From positions 372,001-436,000 of the forward strand of contig NZ_JACHCE010000003.1 in NCBI RefSeq assembly GCF_014200605.1: a DNA stretch of 64,000 nt, given 5' to 3'. This document shows positions 46,316-55,568 of this stretch, one piece after another. Each line of letters begins with the position of its first letter. The first letter of the stretch is position 1. The translations under genes were made by a program, and so were the position numbers. Below the pieces are notes generated by a model. It was given only the letters and a program-made list of their open reading frames with translations, was not told the origin of the DNA and searched no databases. The DNA comes from Pedobacter cryoconitis (GTDB lineage: Bacteria; Bacteroidota; Bacteroidia; Sphingobacteriales; Sphingobacteriaceae).

Positions 46316-49300
46316 TTAAAAATTAATCATTACATAAAATCCATTACTGTTTGTAAGATTGTTCACCCCGGTTAACATCAGATTTAATGTCCCTCCGCTG
46401 TATCCTGCAGTTTGAACATTAAGATTGGCGGTACCTGCAGGCTGGTAACTGTCCAAAGATGTTAAACTTGCTGCAGCAGCTGTTCTCTGAGCAAAACTTA
46501 TAAACGGGATCATCGTATCGGTCGCATCGTTGTTGACCAATCCCGATTCATCTTTAATAGAAAGATTAATAAATGATTTACTACCAATTTCCAAAAGCGT
46601 TGTATTCGCTCTGATATAATAAACCAGTACACCGGCCGGGATCGTAATATTCATTGCATTACCGGTTAAAGTATAGGTTACTCCGGGACCGGATGCTTTA
46701 ACCAAAACCTTTCCTCCATTCAGCTTATAAATCTGATAAGCGGCCCCTCCACCTCCAGCTGCCTGGGTAACCCATTTTGCTGTTTTACCATCATCACTAA
46801 CTGTCAATACTTTTTTCGCATCCGTAGCGGTTACGATATCATCAATTTTATCCAGCTTAACTTTATCAGTATTCGGCATCAGACCTGCTGCCGCAGCTGT
46901 TGCTGCCGGAAGCACCACTGCTCTTCCCGGAGAAGTCGGCGTAATTGTTCCTTGTAACGGAGCTGCTGTATAAGTCAGGTCAGTAGCACCGCCACTACCA
47001 CCAGCTGCCGGAGTAACCCATTTCGCCCTTTTTCCATCTGCACTTACTGTTAATACTTTATTTGCATCAGTTGCGGTCACAATATCATCTATCTTATCCA
47101 GCTTATTTTTATCTGCCGGGACCATCAGACTTGCGTTTGTCGTTGATCCTGCCAGGATAACAGCAGCAGTACCAGTACTGCTGGTTACTGTTCCTTTAGC
47201 CGGATCAGCAGTATAACCCAGATCTGTTTTGGTTGTGATATTTCCTGTTCCATCAACAGTCAGCCCGGTACCTACTTTAACCCCTCCTAAAACAGAAGCC
47301 GTTGCTGCAGGCAATACATAAGAACTACCACCACTTGATCCATTAGAAGCACTGATAATTCTGCCCTGTGCATCAACACTGATATTTGCCAAAGTATAAC
47401 TTGCTGGAATAACTCCTGTCTGAGGTAATGTTATTGTTGGATCTCCTGCAACACCATCTCCATTAGTTACGCTCAACCCTCCTCCCGATTGTATGGTACG
47501 GGTGGTTGCCGAACCTGCACCAGTCCTCACCATAATACCTGTCGTATTTAATCCCGAAATCGCAGTCAGATTTGGAGTTTTATCCTGTTTAGTTGCATCT
47601 GCAGTTACAGGAAGAACAATATTTGCTGAACCGTCAAAAGCAACCCCATTAATGGTCACTCCCGGAGCAAGTTTTCCAGCCGAAATAGCGGTAGTTGCAG
47701 TTTTTGCATTACCATCCAGCGTTCCTGTAATTGTTCCTGCTATAAAACTGCCATTGTTATCTCTTTTAACAATAGTATTCGAAGTATTTGCACTGGTAGC
47801 CGCCAGTGCTGCAATAGTTGCAGTATTGATATTCGCTGCAGTTGAGCCGCCAACAGTTTTTACAACTGGTAAATCTGCTGTACCAGCCAGATCATTAGCT
47901 AATTTCAGAATACCCTTTACTGCTGTGGTCGCATCAGGAGTTCCACCGCCGCTAACTTTATTATCTACATAGTCCTTGATCGCTTTTACAGTTGGATATT
48001 TAACTGTAGATAAAGCATCGGCTGCTACGTCACTGCTTTTATTTGATTTATCTTCTTTTAAAAGTAATGCATCCGAAGTTGCTGTACTTAAAGGTTTATC
48101 TATATCCTTCGTATTATCAACATTTCCTAACCCTACATCTGCTTTAGTAATCGTTACCGCTCCAATCTTACCATTTACAGATTGTACAGGTGATGTTGAA
48201 GGGGTAAGAATCTCTACCCAGTTAGCTAGTGCAGAGGAAGGTAAAGCCCTTAACACATAACTTTTACTCTGATCAGTTCTGATCACAGTACTACCAACTA
48301 CTGCTCCTGTTAAACTAAGCATACTTCCCTGGTCGCTTAACACGTCAACAGACGAAAAGGACATTGCCGGAATCTGACTTGTTGGAATTTTACCAGATCC
48401 ATCTAAAGTTGCAACCCCATTATTGGCTGCTTTTTCTGTCAGATTGATTTTACCATCAAGCGCCGCTTTAGTTGCATTGTTTATAGGTTTATCTGCATCT
48501 TTAGTATTATCAACATTTTCCAGTCCCAGATTTTTCTTTGCCGTATTCACATCATTTCCACCTGTACCACCATTAGCAATTGCGACTACTCCTGTAACAT
48601 TAGCTGCATTTCCAGGAATATTTCCAGTTACTTTAGCACCACTGACCGTAGCTATTTTAGCATCTGTTACATTTCCATCTCTTATTTTTATGGTAGTGAT
48701 TGCGTCATTTGCTATAACAGGTGCCGAAGCTACACCGCTCAGATCACCAGCCAGCTGAACTTTACCTAAAAGGGTTGTTGTTGCATCCGGCACACCACCT
48801 GCTCCGATAACCGCAGCATTTACTTTTGCATCCACATAGTTTTTAGTTGCCAGTACGCTTGGATATTTAGTATCAGAAAGTGCATCCGCATTAATATCTG
48901 AACTTCTGTTTGCTTTATCTTCTTTTAAGCCTAAAGCTAATCCTGTTGCTATACTCACAGGCTTATCTGCATCTTTAGTATTTTCAACTTTATCCAGGTC
49001 CAGATTCTTTTTAGCTCCTTCAGGACTGTCTGCACCTGTTCCCCCATTAACTACACCTACAATTCCAGTAACATTAGCAGCATTTCCAGGAATGTTCCCG
49101 GTCACTTTTGAACCACTCACAGTCGCTATTTTAGCATCTGTTACATTTCCATTTTTTATTTTCGCAGTCGTAATTGCATCATTTGCGACAAGAGGCAAAT
49201 CTGCTGTTCCGGTCAGATCTCCAGCTAACTGAACCTTACCTTTCGCAAGCGTAGTTGCATCAGCGATATTACCCGATCCACTTGCCGATAATATACCATC

Positions 49301-51673
49301 TGCATCAATACTCAGATTTGCACCAACTTTAATTCCTCCTAATGCAGAAGCAGAAGCCACTGGCAAAGTATAATTAGTTAATCCATCCAGTTTTACTTTA
49401 TCTGCCGGATTCATTAAACCTGGTGTAGTCGTTGTTACTTCAGGGATATTGCCCGAAGCACTTGCAGACAAAACACCACCTGCATCAATACTCAGATTTG
49501 CACCAACTTTCACCCCCCCTAATGCAGAAGCAGAAGCAACTGGTAAAATATAATTGGTTAATCCATCCAGTTTCGTTTTATCTGCAGGGTTCATTAAACC
49601 AGATTTTGCAGTAGTTGCATCCGGGATATTAACAGCTAAGGCTCCGCCAGTTAAGGAGATCCCATTACCCACAGTAATATAGTCTGGTTTACCCGCAACT
49701 GCCGAACTGTTTCCGATCAATGAATTTGGCAATGCATCGGCCATTTTAGCCAGTGTAACCGCTTTATCAGCTATTCCTAAATCAGTCGTATTACCATCTC
49801 CGGTTAATGTTCCGTCATGTCTGACACCTGTCATTCCACCACCGGTAGAAGTTGTGATTTTTCCTTGTAATTCTTCCAGTGCAGCCTGTACGTTAGTTGA
49901 GGTCAATGCTCCTTTTGGGGTAACAGGAACTGTAAGTGCAATCTGATCACCACTATTGGTGTTTGTAATGCTATTGATTAAGGTTAATTGTGCATCAGTC
50001 ACATATTTTTTATTCGTAGTTTCCAGGATGTCTGCAGTAGTTGCATCTTCACCTCTTACAACTAAACCTTTGGTATCATAAGTTATTTTGGTTTTGGTAG
50101 CAGCGGTTACAGCTGGATTACTGTCTAATTTTTTTCCCAATTCAATTTTTACGGCATCACTAACCGGTTTGTTGACATCAGATGTATTGTCAACATTCCC
50201 CAAACCTAAATTTGTCCTGGCATCAGGAGCATTATTTGCGCCTGTACCGCCGTTGGTAATGGCAACAATACCAGTCACATTACGTGCAGTACCATCAATA
50301 TTACCTGTAGCATTCCCAATATTTGGGGTAGTTAAAGTAGGTGAATCACCTAAAACAACAGCTCCTGAACCAGTGGTTGCTGCTGCAGTAATCGCCCCTG
50401 CTGTTCCTTTTAAGAGTCCTTCGACCGAGGTTCCCAGTGTAATAGCAGGGGTAGTTGAAGGGTCAGTAACAGAACCCGTTAACCCATTTGCCGAGTTCAC
50501 AGAGACAGAAGTTACCGTCCCCTGCCCTATATTGCCACCTGCACCAGCTGTTGCCGCAGTAATTCTTCCTTTTGCATCTACTGTAATATTTGCCGATTTA
50601 TATTCACCAGGAATAACCCCTGTATTGGAAAGTCCTAAAGGTTTACTCAGATTCCCAAGACCTGTAAGTGTCGCATCGTGAACCACTGGCCCGCCACTGC
50701 TGCCGTCACTCAATAAAGAGTAAAGATCAACCTGGCTGTTTCTTGGACCGGAAATAGATAATACTGTTCCTACAAGGCTCAAGGATTGATTTAGATTTTC
50801 AAGACTTACTGTATTTCCACCTTTGATAGATAAATTGCTTGCTCCATCGTAACTCAGGGCCGGAACCTGTGTACCGCCACCCGGAACAGGGCCTGTACCC
50901 AGTAAATCATCAACATATTTTTTGTTTACCGCATCCTGCTCTTTTAATGGAGGGCCCAGATTTGTTATTTTGTAGCCTCCTAAGGACACATTTTTAACAG
51001 GCGCACCAAAACCACTGAGTGGAATATTCTTTTTATCTAAATCAATATCACTAACTGTACCATCAGCAATTTTAATTGAAGTCACTGCATTATCTGCCAG
51101 ATCAAGAGTAAGGTCTTTCAAAACAGCTTCCTGACCATTTCCAATCGTTATAGTCCCTTTTGATGTGACCGTTTTCCCTGTTGTGGGTAAAGAACTCCCC
51201 GGAATCCCCGGATCTCCTTTAGGCCCTACCAGCAGAATTCCGTTTGATGGCCAGCTTCCTGATCCCTTAGGTCCGTAAAGTGTATTGTTACTGGTATTCA
51301 GATAGAAATCCCCATTTGCCCCAATATTTGAAGTTGGGACAACATTTCCATTTAAGATAGTATTTCCACTGGTCCCATTACCTCCTGAACTTAACTCTGA
51401 GTTATTTACCAGCCTCTGCCACTGCCCGTTATTGTAAAAATAAAAACCCGGAGAACTGTTCGTCTGATAAATTAACAGACCATTGGCAGGATTATTGATA
51501 TCATTACGTTGTAAAAGTGACATCCTTGGAATCAGAAGACCTTTTGAAGTAGAAAGTACTTCAAGCTGGGCACTTGCATCAGGAACATTAGTTCCTATTC
51601 CAACTTGAGCTTTAGCACCGAATGCAGAGAGCAATCCGATAAGCACGGCAAAATGCTTAACTTTTTTATTCAT
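46316..51673 (-). CDS. Giant secreted tail-fibre-like protein
   Basis: This 1785-aa protein has a signal peptide (VLIGLLSAFGAKA) followed by QVGIGTNVPDASAQLEV, LLIPRMSLLQRNDI and GLLIYQTNSSPGFYFYNNGQW, an opening I know from many exported Bacteroidota fibre-like proteins. A short collagen-like run (GPKGDPGIPG) follows near residue 150. The body repeats phage-fibre motifs: GGTGA...KKNLGLGNVDNTSDVNKP, TTKIRDGNVTDAKIATVSG, KVQLAGDLTG and PVASASALGGVKVGANLSID. The last 130 residues look like a separate beta-rich tip and end MINF. There is no S74 domain here; the next gene, 3 bp downstream, has one. It is the first gene of the operon running to 17102. Its role as a surface fibre is inferred. Confidence 0.88.
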   Translation of the reverse strand: MNKKVKHFAVLIGLLSAFGAKAQVGIGTNVPDASAQLEVLSTSKGLLIPRMSLLQRNDINNPANGLLIYQTNSSPGFYFYNNGQWQRLVNNSELSSGGNGTSGNTILNGNVVPTSNIGANGDFYLNTSNNTLYGPKGSGSWPSNGILLVGPKGDPGIPGSSLPTTGKTVTSKGTITIGNGQEAVLKDLTLDLADNAVTSIKIADGTVSDIDLDKKNIPLSGFGAPVKNVSLGGYKITNLGPPLKEQDAVNKKYVDDLLGTGPVPGGGTQVPALSYDGASNLSIKGGNTVSLENLNQSLSLVGTVLSISGPRNSQVDLYSLLSDGSSGGPVVHDATLTGLGNLSKPLGLSNTGVIPGEYKSANITVDAKGRITAATAGAGGNIGQGTVTSVSVNSANGLTGSVTDPSTTPAITLGTSVEGLLKGTAGAITAAATTGSGAVVLGDSPTLTTPNIGNATGNIDGTARNVTGIVAITNGGTGANNAPDARTNLGLGNVDNTSDVNKPVSDAVKIELGKKLDSNPAVTAATKTKITYDTKGLVVRGEDATTADILETTNKKYVTDAQLTLINSITNTNSGDQIALTVPVTPKGALTSTNVQAALEELQGKITTSTGGGMTGVRHDGTLTGDGNTTDLGIADKAVTLAKMADALPNSLIGNSSAVAGKPDYITVGNGISLTGGALAVNIPDATTAKSGLMNPADKTKLDGLTNYILPVASASALGGVKVGANLSIDAGGVLSASASGNIPEVTTTTPGLMNPADKVKLDGLTNYTLPVASASALGGIKVGANLSIDADGILSASGSGNIADATTLAKGKVQLAGDLTGTADLPLVANDAITTAKIKNGNVTDAKIATVSGSKVTGNIPGNAANVTGIVGVVNGGTGADSPEGAKKNLDLDKVENTKDADKPVSIATGLALGLKEDKANRSSDINADALSDTKYPSVLATKNYVDAKVNAAVIGAGGVPDATTTLLGKVQLAGDLSGVASAPVIANDAITTIKIRDGNVTDAKIATVSGAKVTGNIPGNAANVTGVVAIANGGTGGNDVNTAKKNLGLENVDNTKDADKPINNATKAALDGKINLTEKAANNGVATLDGSGKIPTSQIPAMSFSSVDVLSDQGSMLSLTGAVVGSTVIRTDQSKSYVLRALPSSALANWVEILTPSTSPVQSVNGKIGAVTITKADVGLGNVDNTKDIDKPLSTATSDALLLKEDKSNKSSDVAADALSTVKYPTVKAIKDYVDNKVSGGGTPDATTAVKGILKLANDLAGTADLPVVKTVGGSTAANINTATIAALAATSANTSNTIVKRDNNGSFIAGTITGTLDGNAKTATTAISAGKLAPGVTINGVAFDGSANIVLPVTADATKQDKTPNLTAISGLNTTGIMVRTGAGSATTRTIQSGGGLSVTNGDGVAGDPTITLPQTGVIPASYTLANISVDAQGRIISASNGSSGGSSYVLPAATASVLGGVKVGTGLTVDGTGNITTKTDLGYTADPAKGTVTSSTGTAAVILAGSTTNASLMVPADKNKLDKIDDIVTATDANKVLTVSADGKRAKWVTPAAGGSGGATDLTYTAAPLQGTITPTSPGRAVVLPAATAAAAGLMPNTDKVKLDKIDDIVTATDAKKVLTVSDDGKTAKWVTQAAGGGGAAYQIYKLNGGKVLVKASGPGVTYTLTGNAMNITIPAGVLVYYIRANTTLLEIGSKSFINLSIKDESGLVNNDATDTMIPFISFAQRTAAAASLTSLDSYQPAGTANLNVQTAGYSGGTLNLMLTGVNNLTNSNGFYVMINF

Positions 51674-51742
51674 GAGCGTATTGAATTTAAAACAGTAGAT
51701 ATATTTTATAACAAAAACAGGGAAACGAGCATAAAAAGATCC

Positions 51743-51758
51743 ACTCTAAGCGTAGAGT
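51743..51758. promoter_or_regulatory. Inverted repeat 70 bp upstream of the giant operon
   Basis: ACTCTA and TAGAGT flank a 4-nt centre (AGCG). The position suits an operator or a 5'-leader hairpin. No other evidence supports a function. Confidence 0.35.
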
Positions 51759-52133
51759 AAACCCTTTTATTCATTTCCTTACATTAGTTGGCAGTTGTTT
51801 TTTTTAATTGCGAATCAGGAACCTTTTAATATTTCATACCACTCAGGAGGGATGGAAAGTATTGGAGAGAGACCGTCATTGTTGTATTCAGATGCTTTTT
51901 TCATTTCTGGAAATATATTTACAGGAACAATCGTTATTATTGAAATTTTGTGTTTCAGAGACCTGATTAGGTCAGCTTATACAAAAATTTATCAATTTGG
52001 GAGCTAATCTACCAATCCAGAACGGAATTTTATTGCACAATACGCAATGCACACATGGCAGCAGGCAAAACTACGAGCCAAAATACTGACTGTCAGTTAA
52101 TTAATTTTATATTTTATTTCCACAATAAAAACA

Positions 52134-52162
52134 TGCATCCCCTCAAAAAAGGAATGGATGCA
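52134..52162 (-). terminator. Hairpin with T-run downstream of the LytTR regulator gene
   Basis: TGCATCC and GGATGCA form a 7-bp stem with a 15-nt loop. On the minus strand it is followed by TGTTTTTATT. It also has a T-run on the plus-strand side (52166-52171). The only transcript that reaches it is the minus-strand one from the LytTR system ending at 52240, about 80 bp upstream. It would separate that transcript from the giant operon. Confidence 0.5.
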
Positions 52163-52239
52163 CTCTTTTTTGCAAGAAAAAGCCGGTAAGTTGAATTGAT
52201 TTCCTAAAAGAAGAATATAGAACTATTGATTAACACTCC

Positions 52240-52983
52240 CTACATCCACCTGCTTAAATAGGTATTGAATGCATCTTTATATTGTTCGCCTATGGTTATG
52301 CTCAATGAACCAATATTCAAACTATTTTTCGTTACAGAATTTACCTTTTCGAGGGATACAATATAAGAGCGGTGGACCCGCATAAATGTTTTAGGTGAAA
52401 GTTTCTGCTCAAGCGTCTTCAAACTGGTTAAAGTCAAAATCGGTTTATCTGTATTTTCAAGATATACCTTTACATAATCTTTAAGTCCTTCGATATACAA
52501 AATATCTTTAATGGCAACCCTGACCAGATGATATTCGACCTTTAGAAAAATATATTCTTCTTCCAGCCCGTTGTTTTGAATCATTGGCTGCTGTGCTGGT
52601 TTTACCAGTTCAGCATAAGCTCTTCCCTTGTTGGCTGCAATCAGAAATTCCTCATAATCAAAAGGCTTTAGCAGATAATCCAATGCATCTACTTTATAAC
52701 CCTCCAGCGCAAAATTATTAAAGGCTGTTGTAAATATTACCCTGGGCCCATGACTGCCCGGCTGTCTGTCTAAAATCCTGGCCAATTGTATACCGGTCAG
52801 ATCAGGCATTTGTATATCCAGAAAAATAAGATCTATTTCCTGTTCATGGATCATACTCAATGCAGTTACCCCGCTTGAGAAGCTGCCTGCCAGGTTCAAA
52901 AAAGGTGTTTGTTCAATAAAACTACAAACCAGCCCCAAAGCCAGGGGTTCATCGTCTACCGCTATGCAATTCAATATCATCAA
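52240..52983 (-). CDS. LytTR-family response regulator
   Basis: This 247-aa regulator has a receiver domain at residues 3-120 with acidic Asp10/Asp11 and phospho-acceptor Asp56 (IFLDIQMPDLTG), and KPFDYEEF at the end. A LytTR DNA-binding domain occupies about residues 145-245 (DILYIEGLKDYVKVYL, FMRVHRSYIVSLEKV). The start overlaps the end of the kinase gene by about 35 bp, so the two are translationally coupled. Likely targets are the neighbouring operons: the divergent exporter or the giant-protein operon downstream. The sequence alone does not decide which. Confidence 0.93.
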   Translation of the reverse strand: MMILNCIAVDDEPLALGLVCSFIEQTPFLNLAGSFSSGVTALSMIHEQEIDLIFLDIQMPDLTGIQLARILDRQPGSHGPRVIFTTAFNNFALEGYKVDALDYLLKPFDYEEFLIAANKGRAYAELVKPAQQPMIQNNGLEEEYIFLKVEYHLVRVAIKDILYIEGLKDYVKVYLENTDKPILTLTSLKTLEQKLSPKTFMRVHRSYIVSLEKVNSVTKNSLNIGSLSITIGEQYKDAFNTYLSRWM

Positions 52984-54046
52984 GTATCAGGGTTAAGTGA
53001 ACAACAAATTCATTCGTATCTTCAGTTTTACCAGCCGAAAATGTATGTTTTCCCGGATATAATAAATCCAGGCGTCTTTTAGTATTGGCTAGTCCAATCC
53101 CTCTATAGTTATCAGCAATCTCTGCATTTTCGCTAAAAATTGAGTTCCGGACATTCATCTCCAGTGTTTTATCTTCCATACTTAAATCTATAGCGATCAC
53201 AGAAGGAGAGATTGAACTTACACCATGTTTAAAAGCATTTTCAATATAAGGCAGAAAAAGCATAGGCGCAATCTGTATATCATGGTTGATCAGCGGGCCT
53301 TCAAAAGTAACCTTAGTGGTCTCGTTCAAACGCAGTTTCATCAACTCTATATAGTCTACAATAAAAGATACTTCTTTACTTAAGGGCGTACTGCCTGCCT
53401 GTGTATCATATAAAAGATACCGCATCATCCTGGATAACTTATGTAAAGCATTTCTGGACTTTTCTACGTTGACATGGGTCAGTGCATAAATATTATTCAA
53501 TGTATTGAAAAAGAAGTGCGGATTAATCTGTGCTTTCAAAAAAGACAGCTCTGATCCTATCTTATCCTTCTCCAATGCTTCCCGCAACTGTTTATCGGCC
53601 TGCCATTTCTGAATCAGCGTCACACTGGTACTAATCCCTATAATTAAAAAGGTCATCATAATCAGGAAGATGTCCATTTTATTACCAGGTTTAGGAAGTT
53701 TTGGAATGCCAATTTTCAGAAAAGCCTGATTGATCAAAAATGGCAGGTTCAAGGCATCATCTAAAAATTTGATCACAAAATTGCTCAGTAGCCCCACACC
53801 GATGATCACCAGTAAAAAAAGAAAGGACTGATTTTTCAGGAGTAATTGCGGGACAAAAACAGAACTGTTGATATAAAATATAATAATCAGTAAAATCAGC
53901 TCACAACCCTGCCTTACCCAAAATTGCGGAGGGACTGTAATGCTCCAGGTTAATGGCAAATAAAAAAGTAAAATAAAGCCGAAAAGCATCCATAATAAAA
54001 AATGGAGAAGAACGGTAATAAAGGCCCTGATTTTTACAGCATTCAT
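52949..54046 (-). CDS. LytS/YehU-type sensor histidine kinase
   Basis: This 365-aa kinase has four predicted membrane helices in the first 145 residues (for example VLLHFLLWMLFGFILLFYL and FLFLLVIIGVGLLSNFVI), with no sizeable periplasmic loop. The His_kinase motif is FLKAQINPHFFFNTLNNIY with phospho-acceptor His177. A HATPase-like domain follows (LPYIENAFKHGV and GIGLANTKRRLDLLY). It pairs with the overlapping LytTR regulator. Such membrane-embedded kinases often sense the substrate of, or damage handled by, an adjacent transporter. Here a divergent exporter begins 184 bp away. Confidence 0.93.
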   Translation of the reverse strand: MNAVKIRAFITVLLHFLLWMLFGFILLFYLPLTWSITVPPQFWVRQGCELILLIIIFYINSSVFVPQLLLKNQSFLFLLVIIGVGLLSNFVIKFLDDALNLPFLINQAFLKIGIPKLPKPGNKMDIFLIMMTFLIIGISTSVTLIQKWQADKQLREALEKDKIGSELSFLKAQINPHFFFNTLNNIYALTHVNVEKSRNALHKLSRMMRYLLYDTQAGSTPLSKEVSFIVDYIELMKLRLNETTKVTFEGPLINHDIQIAPMLFLPYIENAFKHGVSSISPSVIAIDLSMEDKTLEMNVRNSIFSENAEIADNYRGIGLANTKRRLDLLYPGKHTFSAGKTEDTNEFVVHLTLILDDIELHSGRR

Positions 54047-54088
54047 CTATTGGGAATTTGATTATATTTATAATGGACAAGGTAATCA

Positions 54089-54104
54089 ACCTATTGCAAT
54101 AGGT
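54089..54104. promoter_or_regulatory. Perfect 16-bp palindrome in the divergent promoter region
   Basis: ACCTATTGCAATAGGT is its own reverse complement over all 16 bases. It sits between the LytS/LytTR system (43 bp from the kinase start) and the exporter operon (127 bp from the TolC start). The place and perfect symmetry suggest a binding site for a dimeric regulator. LytTR proteins usually bind direct repeats, so another factor is possible. Confidence 0.45.
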
Positions 54105-54172
54105 GCAAATCTTTCCATCGTTCATAAACTGGTTTTTGTCGGTATGTTTTAATCATCAGTCTATTATGTTTT

Positions 54173-54205
54173 TTTGACCTTGAAAATTAGCGTTAATTAG
54201 ATCTG
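54173..54205 (+). promoter_or_regulatory. Candidate promoter of the exporter operon
   Basis: TTTG at 54173-54176 and TAGATCTG at 54198-54205 (one mismatch to TAnnTTTG) are separated by 21 bp, close to the Bacteroidota -33/-7 layout. The predicted start site is about 20 bp before the TolC ATG at 54231. Confidence 0.4.
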
Positions 54206-54230
54206 TTAATCGGATTTTTATTCTCATCAT

Positions 54231-55565
54231 ATGTCACAATTAACCATTAAAAGTCTGCTCTTTTTATTTCTTGTCTTTTCTTACCTCAGGGGATTCAGCC
54301 AGGATACGACAGCTAAAGAGATTCCAGTAATATGGGATCTGGCCACATGTTTGCAATATGCGAAACAGAATAACATTCAGCTAAAGACACTGAGGTTAAC
54401 TACTGAAAGTGCCAAACAAGATGAACTGCAATCAAAATCTGCACTTTTACCTAACCTCTCAGGTTCTGCTTCTCAATCTTTTAATCATTATAACCTGAAC
54501 ACAAATGGTACAACCAATGCCATCAATTCTTCAGGGGCCTATGGTTTAAGCTCTTCCTGGACCTTATATAAAGGTGGTTACCTGAAAACAGATATTAAAC
54601 AAAAAGATCTGGCAGTTCAGTCTGCGAACTATACGGTTCTGTCCACCGAAAATGATATTACTTTATCTATTACACAAGCCTATTTAAGTATTCTGCTGGA
54701 TAAGGAAAGTATCGTTTACAACAAAGAGCTGGTTAAAACGTCTAATGCGCAGCTGGCACAAACACAGCATCTCTTTAATGCCGGTACTGCCGCAAAAAAA
54801 GATGTAGCACAATTTGAGGCTCAGCTTGCCGGAGACAATTATAATCTGACTACCGCCGAAAATGCAGAACGTCAGGATAAAATCACCCTAAAACAACTCT
54901 TACAGTTACCTGCAACTCATAACTTTGACATTGTGAAACCAGATACTGTTATTTCCGGTGAACCTATCCCTGATCTGCAAACTGTACAGCAATATGCTTT
55001 ACAGAACCGTCCGGAGGTCAAAAATGCAGAATTGGGCGTACGCATCTCAGGTTATGACCTTGACAAAGCCAAATCTGGTTATCTCCCTACCTTAACCCTG
55101 GGGGCTGGAATTGGAACAAGCTATGCCAATGACCCTACCTATAATGCCTTCAAACAATTTGATAATAACTTTTATCAGCAAGGCGGTTTAACACTTTCAA
55201 TCCCGATTTTCACCAACAGAATAAACAAGACTAATGTAGCCAAAGCAAAAATAGAAATGGCGCAGTCAACACTGGCACTGGAAAATACGAAAACAACGCT
55301 GGCCCTAACTACCGAAAAAGCATATATCACCACTCAAAATGCGCAAAGCCAGCTTGCCTCTGCTATTGAACAGCTTAAATATAATACGGAAGTTTATCGC
55401 ATAGCCACCCAGGAGCTTAAGATAGGTGTATTCAATATAGTCGCTTTCTATCAGCAAAGAAATCTGTATGTACAGGCTATGCAGTCTTATATACAATCCA
55501 AATATAACGCCGCACTCGCTGCAAAAATCTATGCCTTTTACCTGGGAGTACCCATTAAATTATAA
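54231..55565 (+). CDS. TolC-family outer membrane efflux protein
   Basis: This 444-aa protein has a signal peptide (SLLFLFLVFSYLRGFSQ). Its sequence is rich in long helices and has the two half-repeats of the OEP fold (WDLATCLQYAKQNNIQLKTL at the start of the first, LQTVQQYALQNRPEVKNAEL at the start of the second). Length fits the family. It forms the outer membrane channel of a tripartite exporter. The adaptor gene starts 3 bp later, followed by the ATPase and permease genes. Confidence 0.93.
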   Translation: MSQLTIKSLLFLFLVFSYLRGFSQDTTAKEIPVIWDLATCLQYAKQNNIQLKTLRLTTESAKQDELQSKSALLPNLSGSASQSFNHYNLNTNGTTNAINSSGAYGLSSSWTLYKGGYLKTDIKQKDLAVQSANYTVLSTENDITLSITQAYLSILLDKESIVYNKELVKTSNAQLAQTQHLFNAGTAAKKDVAQFEAQLAGDNYNLTTAENAERQDKITLKQLLQLPATHNFDIVKPDTVISGEPIPDLQTVQQYALQNRPEVKNAELGVRISGYDLDKAKSGYLPTLTLGAGIGTSYANDPTYNAFKQFDNNFYQQGGLTLSIPIFTNRINKTNVAKAKIEMAQSTLALENTKTTLALTTEKAYITTQNAQSQLASAIEQLKYNTEVYRIATQELKIGVFNIVAFYQQRNLYVQAMQSYIQSKYNAALAAKIYAFYLGVPIKL

Positions 55566-55568
55566 ATC

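Larger units (their letters stand above)
51674..52239. other. Gene-free region upstream of the giant-protein operon
   Basis: These 566 bp hold the promoter region of the giant operon (start at 51673) and the end of the LytTR regulator transcript. I found no clear TAnnTTTG for the minus strand. Visible elements are the hairpin ACTCTA-AGCG-TAGAGT at 51743-51758, about 70 bp before the start codon, the 13-bp palindrome ACTGACTGTCAGT at 52085-52097, and a terminator-like hairpin at 52134-52162. A 70-codon open frame on the plus strand at 51795-52007 has no protein-like features. Confidence 0.6.

Noticed and set aside
20304..51673. Many open frames of 60-200 codons on the plus strand opposite the giant genes, several repeating with the same sequence
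   Set aside because: They recur with the period of the repeats on the other strand, have no signal peptides or recognisable motifs, and follow from the low stop-codon frequency opposite Thr/Gly/Ala/Val-rich repeats.
42722..51673. Prophage tail-fibre genes
   Set aside because: Both proteins have signal peptides and typical Bacteroidota exported-protein openings, and there are no capsid, terminase, portal, baseplate or integrase genes nearby.
51795..52007. Possible 70-aa gene on the plus strand in the gene-free region
   Set aside because: No family resemblance and no promoter; the region is better explained as the 5' region of the giant operon.
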